The notes under the pieces were generated by a model. The model saw nothing but the letters and a program-made list of their open reading frames with translations. It did not search any database and was not told the origin of the DNA. This document shows positions 57,522 to 64,000 of a stretch of 64,000 nt of DNA, one piece after another. The stretch is from an uncultured Erythrobacter sp. (GTDB lineage: Bacteria > Pseudomonadota > Alphaproteobacteria > Sphingomonadales > Sphingomonadaceae), in the NCBI GenBank assembly GCA_947502305.1, contig CANMZA010000001.1, positions 2,092,171 through 2,156,170 of the forward strand, written 5' to 3'. Both the position numbers and the translations under genes were made by a program. Each line of letters starts with the position of its first letter. The stretch's first letter is position 1.

Positions 57522-60500
57522 CTAGCTAAAGGCTTTCCCCGCCGCATCACCAGACACATCTTCCGACAGATCGTCAGATTGCCGAAACTGCCGGGCAATC
57601 ATCTGCTTCGTGCGCATATGGACCACCGCCAAAGCCGGGATCACTAGGATCAACAAAATCGTCCCGATCAACACGCCAAACCCAAGGCTGGCCGACATCG
57701 GAATCAGGAATTGCGCCTGAATGCTCGATTCAAAAGTAATCGGCGCAACGCCCAAAAATGTGGTCACAGCGGTGAGCATGATCGGGCGGAACCGCGATTT
57801 CGCCGCATCAATAATTGCTTCATCCACGGACATGCCCGCGGCCAGATTTTCATTGAAGAAATCGATCAAAACCAGCGACCCGTTGATGATCACCCCGGAC
57901 AGGGCCACAATCCCAAACACAGACAAAATGCCCAGCGGTATGCCCAACAATAAATGCCCGAGCAGCGCACCAACCAGCCCGAACGGTATGGCCGCCATGA
58001 TAATCAATGGCTGCGTATAGGATTTAAATGGGATCGCCAGCAGCGCATAAATCACCACCAGCGCCAGTCCAAAAGCTGATCCGAGCGATCCAAAACTATC
58101 GCGCTGTTCTTCTTGCTGGCCGCCAAAATCATAGGTCAGGTTGGGATAATCCGCCGTCACCGCAGGCATGATCTCGTCCGTCAGCAAGGTGCTAACCTCT
58201 TGCCCGGTCACGATTTCTTCATCGACATCGGCGATAATCGTGACGACGCGCCGCCCCGCCTCTCTCCGAATTTGGGATGGGGACGCGGTGAAGGACGCAT
58301 CCGCAATCGCCCCCAGCGACGTAAAACCATCCGCGACCCTGACGCGGAACCGCTGAATATCGGCGATCGAATTGCGCTCATCCTCGGGCAATCGGACATA
58401 GACACGAATGTCTTCGCTGCCGCGTTGAACCCGCACCGCCTCGCTGCCGAAGAAAGCTGCGCGGACTTGGCCTGCAACATCCTGCAAAGTCACGCCCAAC
58501 GTTCGCGCGGAGGGTTTGAGGCGCAATTCCACCTCGCGCATGCCCGCATCGGCATCGCTTTCCACATCAAACACGCCGCCAACCTGGCTCAACTCATCCA
58601 TGATGCGCGATTTAACCGCGTCCAGCGTTGCCTCATCTGGGTGCGACACCCGCAGATTTACGGCATCACCCAGCGATAGGAGCGAGGATGAAATGACGAA
58701 GGAGCGCGCCTCTGGCACCGGGCCCAATTCTTCGCGCCACGCATCTTCCAATTCTACCGCAGAGATTGTGCGATCATCCGATTTTGACAAAGCGATCTGA
58801 ACACTGGCGAGGCTGGGGCTGAAATTGTCTCTGGTGCCATCCGGGCCGCCGCCAACCTGTTGCAATCCGATCGTGGTGTAGGTCGATTCGACCAAATCAT
58901 CCCGCTCGCCGCCCTCGCCCACCAATCGCAGAACGGCGCGTTCCCCAGCGGCTTCGATCCGGTTGGTCAGGACTGTGGTCCGATCAATCGTCGTACCCGC
59001 CGGCATTTCGAGGCTAGCGCTGACCTGATCCGCCTCGATATCCGGGAAAAACGCAAATTTGATAATGCCCGCAGGCAACATCGCGATAAACAGGATCAGA
59101 CAGGCAAGCGCGCCCGCCAAAATGATCGCAGGCGCGCGCACTGTGAATTGCAAAGCGCGATCAAGCGGCCCCTCAACAAAGGCCTGAAACCGCATGTCCA
59201 CCGCCATTTGCACCCGTTCAAAGAAGCGCGTGACCATATTGCCCGCTTTCGTCCCGGCGGGCGGCAAATGCGACAGGTGATAGGGCAAGACCAACATCGC
59301 TTCGACCAGTGACAAGGACAGCACCGCCAGAACCACCAGCGGCACATCAGCCAAGATTTTACCAATCACCCCGCCGACGGCGAGCAGCGGCGAAAACGCC
59401 GTGATCGTTGTCAGTACGGCAAAGATGACCGCAACCGTGACCCGCTGAGTACCGGCAATCGCCGCACCGGTCCCGCTGCGCCCGCGTTCGCGTTCGGCAT
59501 AGATATTCTCGCCCACAACGACCGCGTCATCGACCACCAATCCCAGCGCGAGAATAAATCCAAATAGCGAGAACATATTGATGCTGGACCCGGCCAATTC
59601 CAGCAGGAAAATCGCGCCTGTAAAGGTCGCTCCAATCCCAATCGCCGTCCAAAACGCCAACCGCAAATCAAGAAACAGCGTCAGCGCGACCAGCACCAAG
59701 ACCAATCCAATCGCCGCATTCTTCAGAAGCAGACTGAGCCGGTCTTCCAAAATCTCACTGTCATCATCCCAGATCGCATATTCAATCCCCGGCGGCAGAA
59801 CGAAGGTGCTGGTCGCCTCGCGCGCAGCGGCGGCGACGTCCAAAACACGCTCATCGCTGGTGCGGTACACGTCAACAAACGCAACCGGCTTATCCTCAAA
59901 GCGCGCGATCAGGTCTTTGTCTTCAAACCCGTCTTCGATTGTGGCCACATCGCCCAATCTCAAAATCGCGCCTTCGGAGCTGCTCAGAAGCACAATGTCT
60001 TCAAAATCTGCGGCGTTGTAATTCTGGCCAACCGTGCGCACGCGCACTTCTTCGGTGGCGGTGTCGACCGATCCGGCTGGGCTATCCAGGCTGCTTTGCG
60101 CAATAATCGCGGACACATCCGTCAGCGACAGGTTCAGCGCGCGCAGCTCATCTTGCGAGATATCGGCGTAAATCTGATAGTCCCGCACCGCGCTGGTTTG
60201 GACATAGCTGACATCATCAAGGCCTGAGATCGCTTCTTCTAGCGAATAAGCGGTTTCTTTCAGTGTCCGCTCAGGAACATCGCCAAACAGAGCGATTTTC
60301 ATCACCACCTGCCGCGTGGTCAATTCGCGGACATTGGGTTCTTCGGCATCGGCAGGGAACGTGTCGATCTGGTCAACTTCGGATTTTACTTCATCCAGCG
60401 CCACCGCAATATCGACGCCCAGTTCCAGCTCGACATTGACTGTCCCCGACCCTTCTGAGGCGGTGCTGGTGATTTTCTTGACGCCTTCGATCGCTTCGAC

Positions 60501-60800
60501 CGCTTCTTCGATGCGCTGGATGATCGATTCTTCGACCTCTTTCGGCGTCGCACCGGGATAGGCGACAGTGACGCTGACCGTGTCGAGGCTGGTTTCCGGA
60601 AAGACCTCTTGGCCAATGCTGGAGAAAGAAAAGAGGCCCGCAATGATCATAAAGATCATGATGATATTCGCCGCAACGCCGTTGCGCGCCATAAAGGCGA
60701 TCACCCCGGTGCGGTCGCGCGCACGGTCCTCTGCCGTATGGCCGAAACGGTCCGTCGGCTGCTGCTCTTGCGGATTGAGGATGTCGGCGGGGTCGCTCAC
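57522..60800 (-). CDS. RND efflux permease (HAE1 type)
   Basis: 1092 aa; VTVAYPGATPKEVEESIIQRIEEAVEAIEGVKKITS; ALGLVVDDAVVVGENIYAE; ALSGVIINGSLVLIDFFNE. Confidence 0.95.
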   Translation of the reverse strand: MSDPADILNPQEQQPTDRFGHTAEDRARDRTGVIAFMARNGVAANIIMIFMIIAGLFSFSSIGQEVFPETSLDTVSVTVAYPGATPKEVEESIIQRIEEAVEAIEGVKKITSTASEGSGTVNVELELGVDIAVALDEVKSEVDQIDTFPADAEEPNVRELTTRQVVMKIALFGDVPERTLKETAYSLEEAISGLDDVSYVQTSAVRDYQIYADISQDELRALNLSLTDVSAIIAQSSLDSPAGSVDTATEEVRVRTVGQNYNAADFEDIVLLSSSEGAILRLGDVATIEDGFEDKDLIARFEDKPVAFVDVYRTSDERVLDVAAAAREATSTFVLPPGIEYAIWDDDSEILEDRLSLLLKNAAIGLVLVLVALTLFLDLRLAFWTAIGIGATFTGAIFLLELAGSSINMFSLFGFILALGLVVDDAVVVGENIYAERERGRSGTGAAIAGTQRVTVAVIFAVLTTITAFSPLLAVGGVIGKILADVPLVVLAVLSLSLVEAMLVLPYHLSHLPPAGTKAGNMVTRFFERVQMAVDMRFQAFVEGPLDRALQFTVRAPAIILAGALACLILFIAMLPAGIIKFAFFPDIEADQVSASLEMPAGTTIDRTTVLTNRIEAAGERAVLRLVGEGGERDDLVESTYTTIGLQQVGGGPDGTRDNFSPSLASVQIALSKSDDRTISAVELEDAWREELGPVPEARSFVISSSLLSLGDAVNLRVSHPDEATLDAVKSRIMDELSQVGGVFDVESDADAGMREVELRLKPSARTLGVTLQDVAGQVRAAFFGSEAVRVQRGSEDIRVYVRLPEDERNSIADIQRFRVRVADGFTSLGAIADASFTASPSQIRREAGRRVVTIIADVDEEIVTGQEVSTLLTDEIMPAVTADYPNLTYDFGGQQEEQRDSFGSLGSAFGLALVVIYALLAIPFKSYTQPLIIMAAIPFGLVGALLGHLLLGIPLGILSVFGIVALSGVIINGSLVLIDFFNENLAAGMSVDEAIIDAAKSRFRPIMLTAVTTFLGVAPITFESSIQAQFLIPMSASLGFGVLIGTILLILVIPALAVVHMRTKQMIARQFRQSDDLSEDVSGDAAGKAFS

Positions 60801-62113
60801 TGCGTCCCGACTCCGGCGCTTTCGGCGCTGTTAGAAAGACGAACAGGCATGCCGTCTGTGGGTGAGGCTAGGCTGCTTGTGACCAATTGCCCCCCTTCGC
60901 CAATGCTGGCGGTGGTGACATAGGCACTGGTATCGGTCCGTTGAATCACGCGGACTTGCAAGACCCGCAATTTCCCCTCGCGCACGACCCAGATCGTGTT
61001 GCCAGGGCGCAAGGCCGATGACGGGATCACGGCGTAATCTTCAAGGCTGGCTCCGTCGATCTGCGCTGTCACAAAAGCGCCCAGCAGCAAAGGCGGCGCG
61101 GCGTTTGCAGAGCTGCCCGGCTCCCCTTCCAGAAGCAACCCACCGCGCAGCGGGTTCGGCACGCGCAAGAACACTTCCACATTGCGGGTCGTTGCATCGA
61201 GGCTGGCATCCGCCCGGTCGACCACTGCGGGCCAGCGATAGGTAAGGCCGCCATAATCATAAAAGACTTCGGCATTGATGGTCCCGCCCGTGCCCCGCAA
61301 CAGACCGGGGATCAGCGCCGCTTCGTCTTCGGTGAGGAACAGGCGCACTTCATAAGCGTCAGTCGATGCAACCGAGCCAAGCGATTGCCCGACCTGCACC
61401 AAAGTACCGACAGCGGCGCTTTCTTCGCGGACCAAGCCGGAAAACGGCACAGAAATACGAGTACGGCCCAACGTCGTCCGCGCATCGGCAAGCGTGGCAG
61501 AGGCCCGCGCCCTTGCCGCCTCTGCGGAGCGCAATTGCGGCTCGCGCGTGGCAAGGCCTGCTTCGGCCGCTTCATTTGCATCCGGTGCGCCGTCTGCGCT
61601 GGCGCTTGCCCCCTCGCCATTCAAGCTTTCTGGCGGCAAGAATTGCGCAGCGCTGCTATCCGCGTCTGCGCTGCGCCGGGCGCGTTCACGCTGGGCAAAT
61701 TGCTCCAAATCCGCCCGCGCAATCGCAACTTCTTCGCGCGCCTCCAAAACGGCGACATCTTGCGCCGCGACATCGGCTTGAGCGATGCGCACTTGGTTGA
61801 GGTAATCCGCCGGATCAATCCGCACCAAAACCGCGCCAGCAGAGACAAATTGCCCCTCTCGAAACGCGGGGCTGACATAGGTTAGACGGCCCGAGACTTC
61901 GGCTCCGATCACCACTTCGTCGCGCGGTTGTACGGTGCCGGATACTTCGACCGGGATCGCGCCGCTCGCCGCCTCAAACGCAGTGGTCTCGACCAATGGC
62001 GATTGCTGCTGCGCTGCTTCTTTTTGAGGTTCCGGCCGCAGATAGATCATTAGCGCCGCAATCGCGACCGCCCCGATCAGAATGCCCAATGCCCATGTGA
62101 TTTGCTTACTCAT
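60797..62113 (-). CDS. RND periplasmic adaptor (HlyD family)
   Basis: VQPRDEVVIGAEVSGRLTYVSPAFREGQFVSAGAVLVRIDPADY; start preferred at MSKQITWALG. Confidence 0.92.
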   Translation of the reverse strand: MSKQITWALGILIGAVAIAALMIYLRPEPQKEAAQQQSPLVETTAFEAASGAIPVEVSGTVQPRDEVVIGAEVSGRLTYVSPAFREGQFVSAGAVLVRIDPADYLNQVRIAQADVAAQDVAVLEAREEVAIARADLEQFAQRERARRSADADSSAAQFLPPESLNGEGASASADGAPDANEAAEAGLATREPQLRSAEAARARASATLADARTTLGRTRISVPFSGLVREESAAVGTLVQVGQSLGSVASTDAYEVRLFLTEDEAALIPGLLRGTGGTINAEVFYDYGGLTYRWPAVVDRADASLDATTRNVEVFLRVPNPLRGGLLLEGEPGSSANAAPPLLLGAFVTAQIDGASLEDYAVIPSSALRPGNTIWVVREGKLRVLQVRVIQRTDTSAYVTTASIGEGGQLVTSSLASPTDGMPVRLSNSAESAGVGTQ

Positions 62114-63638
62114 CGGGTGTCTCTGCATTTTCAATTGAGGAATTATCTGGTGCCCAATCGCCAGCAAGCGCGCGGTGAATGGTGAGGCGGGCAAGCGCGG
62201 TTGACTGCGCCGCAGTGGCAAGATCGGCGCGCACTTGAATAACCGTCGTCAGCGCATCGAGGAAGGTGACATATTCGCCCACACCAGCGGAATATCGCCG
62301 CCGCTGCAGGTCCAGCGAAGCCTCCGCCTCGCGCAGCTGCGCAGTGATCAGCAAATAACGCTGCCGCTGCTTTTCATAATCGGCAAAGGCGCTATCGACC
62401 TCTCTAAACGCGCCCAAAACCGCCGAGCTATAGGCTGCGGCATTTTCATCATATTGCGCCCGCGCGGCGCGGATATTCGCAGTGATCTGGCTGGCATTGA
62501 ATATCGGCGCAACAATGCTGGCCGCGAGCGACCGGGTCCAATTGTCGGCAAAGTTAAACCCGCTTGAAAGCGTATCGCCCTGCGCCCCAAAAGACGCGCT
62601 CAGACTGATCTGAGGGAAGCGTTCCGCACGCCTTGCCCCAATCCGCAGCCGGGCAGCATCTAACCGCGCCCATGCCGCCGCCACATCGGGCCGCCGCCGA
62701 AGCAATTGAGCAGGCAATCCGGCGGGCACAGGTTCAAACACCAGACGCGGGGTCAATGGCTGTGCCAGCATGTCATCCAGCGCACCGGGATAGGCTCCGA
62801 CCAGCACGCCTAGCCGGTTTTCCGCATCGACCAAGGCGCTTTCCAATTGCGGCAAGCTCGCCTGAGTGGAGCGCAATTGTTGGCGGATTTGATACAATTC
62901 AAAACTGCCGGTCAGCCCGCGCCGGAACTCAGCCTCGGTCCGCTCCGCTCTTTCGCTCAGCACGTCCGAAATTTGCCGAGTCAGATCGATTTGACGCCGT
63001 GCATTCACGACCTCAAAATAGGTGGAAATCGTGTCCCCTGCGGCGACCAAACGAACGGTTTGCAAATCATAGGCGGATGCAATGGCATCCTGCCGCGCAG
63101 CCCCAGCATTGTTGCGATTGCGCGCAAACAAATCGAGTTCATACGCGGCAGAAAGACTGGGGGAATATGTCTCATTCTCGATCCGCGTGATCGCCCCGCC
63201 GCCCAAATCGCCAAACGCGCTTCCGGCAAGCGGGCTGCTGGATTCGCTGGCAGCGAAAGACGCGCTGAGACTGGGAAACAGTGCGGACCGGGAGATGCGG
63301 GCCTGCGCGCGGACCTGATCAAGGCGGGCGACCGATTGCGCAATATCGAGATTTTCGGCCAATGCCGCCTCAACCAAACCGTCCAGCACCGGGTCTTCAT
63401 ACGCGGTCCACCACGCCTCCGGCTCATAATCTTGCGCGCCGTCAATTGGCGCGCCTTCCGGCCCAAAATCGAACGTATCGGGCATGGCTGCTACGCGAGC
63501 AGGTGTCTCTTGATCCGGCGCAAGCGACACACAAGCAGGCAAGGTGGCAGCGGCCGCGAAGAGCAGGAGCGCGGCACGAAATTGAGCGGGCAGCCGGACA
63601 CCTGAACAGATCGCGGTGGGGATCAGTGTTTCGCGCAT
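62106..63638 (-). CDS. Efflux outer membrane lipoprotein (NodT/OprM family)
   Basis: QVRAQARISRSALFPSLSASFAAS...RRRPDVAAAWARLDAARLRIGARRAERFPQISLSASFG. Confidence 0.93.
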   Translation of the reverse strand: MRETLIPTAICSGVRLPAQFRAALLLFAAAATLPACVSLAPDQETPARVAAMPDTFDFGPEGAPIDGAQDYEPEAWWTAYEDPVLDGLVEAALAENLDIAQSVARLDQVRAQARISRSALFPSLSASFAASESSSPLAGSAFGDLGGGAITRIENETYSPSLSAAYELDLFARNRNNAGAARQDAIASAYDLQTVRLVAAGDTISTYFEVVNARRQIDLTRQISDVLSERAERTEAEFRRGLTGSFELYQIRQQLRSTQASLPQLESALVDAENRLGVLVGAYPGALDDMLAQPLTPRLVFEPVPAGLPAQLLRRRPDVAAAWARLDAARLRIGARRAERFPQISLSASFGAQGDTLSSGFNFADNWTRSLAASIVAPIFNASQITANIRAARAQYDENAAAYSSAVLGAFREVDSAFADYEKQRQRYLLITAQLREAEASLDLQRRRYSAGVGEYVTFLDALTTVIQVRADLATAAQSTALARLTIHRALAGDWAPDNSSIENAETPDE

Positions 63639-63736
63639 ACCATCCCGCTAGCCTCCGTTTGAACGAACGAAAAGCGAATTATATGCAAGATTAGAATGTT
63701 GCGCGATACAGAGCGAAAAAACCCTCAGGCCCTACC

Positions 63737-64000
63737 CTATCCAAAGAACTCGGCTTGGGCTTGCTGCAAGACTTGCTCAAATTCGCCCGGTTGCCAGGCG
63801 AGCTGGGGGTCGAAGTCTTCGTGAATGCGCGGCGGCGGGTTTCTGTTGGCGCCGCCTTCGCTCTCTTCACTGGCCTCGCGTGTATCGGGCGCTGCGGCGC
63901 TTTGCGTGTTTTGCATGTTTTGTGCGGTGCTGAACCAATCGCCGAACGTGCTTTCGTCATAGCCATTGGCCGTGAGGTAATCGATCACCTCTTGCTCGCT
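63737..64000 (-). CDS. Hypothetical protein, C-terminal part (runs off window edge)
   Basis: Reading frame stays open to the window end: SEQEVIDYLTANGYDESTFGDWFSTAQNMQNT...; ORF-track Met at 63988 is probably internal. Confidence 0.55.
   Translation of the reverse strand, partial: SEQEVIDYLTANGYDESTFGDWFSTAQNMQNTQSAAAPDTREASEESEGGANRNPPPRIHEDFDPQLAWQPGEFEQVLQQAQAEFFG

Overview
This is a high-GC alphaproteobacterial chromosome segment, probably Sphingomonadales/Erythrobacteraceae-like (inferred from gene content only). Core genes flank a 35.9-kb integrated element. Left core (1-15.3 kb): partial ssb, COQ9-like, ankyrin, SCO, YcgN-like, YgjP-like metallopeptidase, DUF4402, ribD/ribE, OmpA, two curlin-repeat proteins, an aromatic aminotransferase, an EipA/DUF1134 protein and tRNA-Ser(GCT). 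The element (15,341-51,237) is bounded by a 15-bp direct repeat formed from the tRNA 3' end. It has a tyrosine integrase at its right end and a VapE/AlpA-like small-element backbone at its left end. Between them lies about 28 kb of metal-resistance cargo: CDF, CzcCBA, CusCBAF, CopAB, a CPx P-type ATPase, a CnrYXH-like ECF signalling module and a MerR regulator. Right core (51.2-64 kb): ABC-F, cupin hydroxylase, pseudouridine synthase, S9 peptidase and an HAE1-type RND efflux operon. The strongest new observations are: (1) a shared promoter motif TGAGGG-N15-GCGTA(A/T), with identical spacing, upstream of the cnrY-like gene, copA and the divergent DUF2231/ATPase operon, which predicts the regulon of the island's ECF sigma factor; (2) a cluster of nine TGACTAC/GTAGTCA iterons next to vapE, a candidate replication or control locus; (3) 25-bp arm-type repeats near both element ends; (4) a long-range internal duplication in the larger curlin-repeat protein; (5) a decayed DUF2231 paralogue inside the cargo. 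All calls come from reading the sequence and supplied ORFs; no database search was run.
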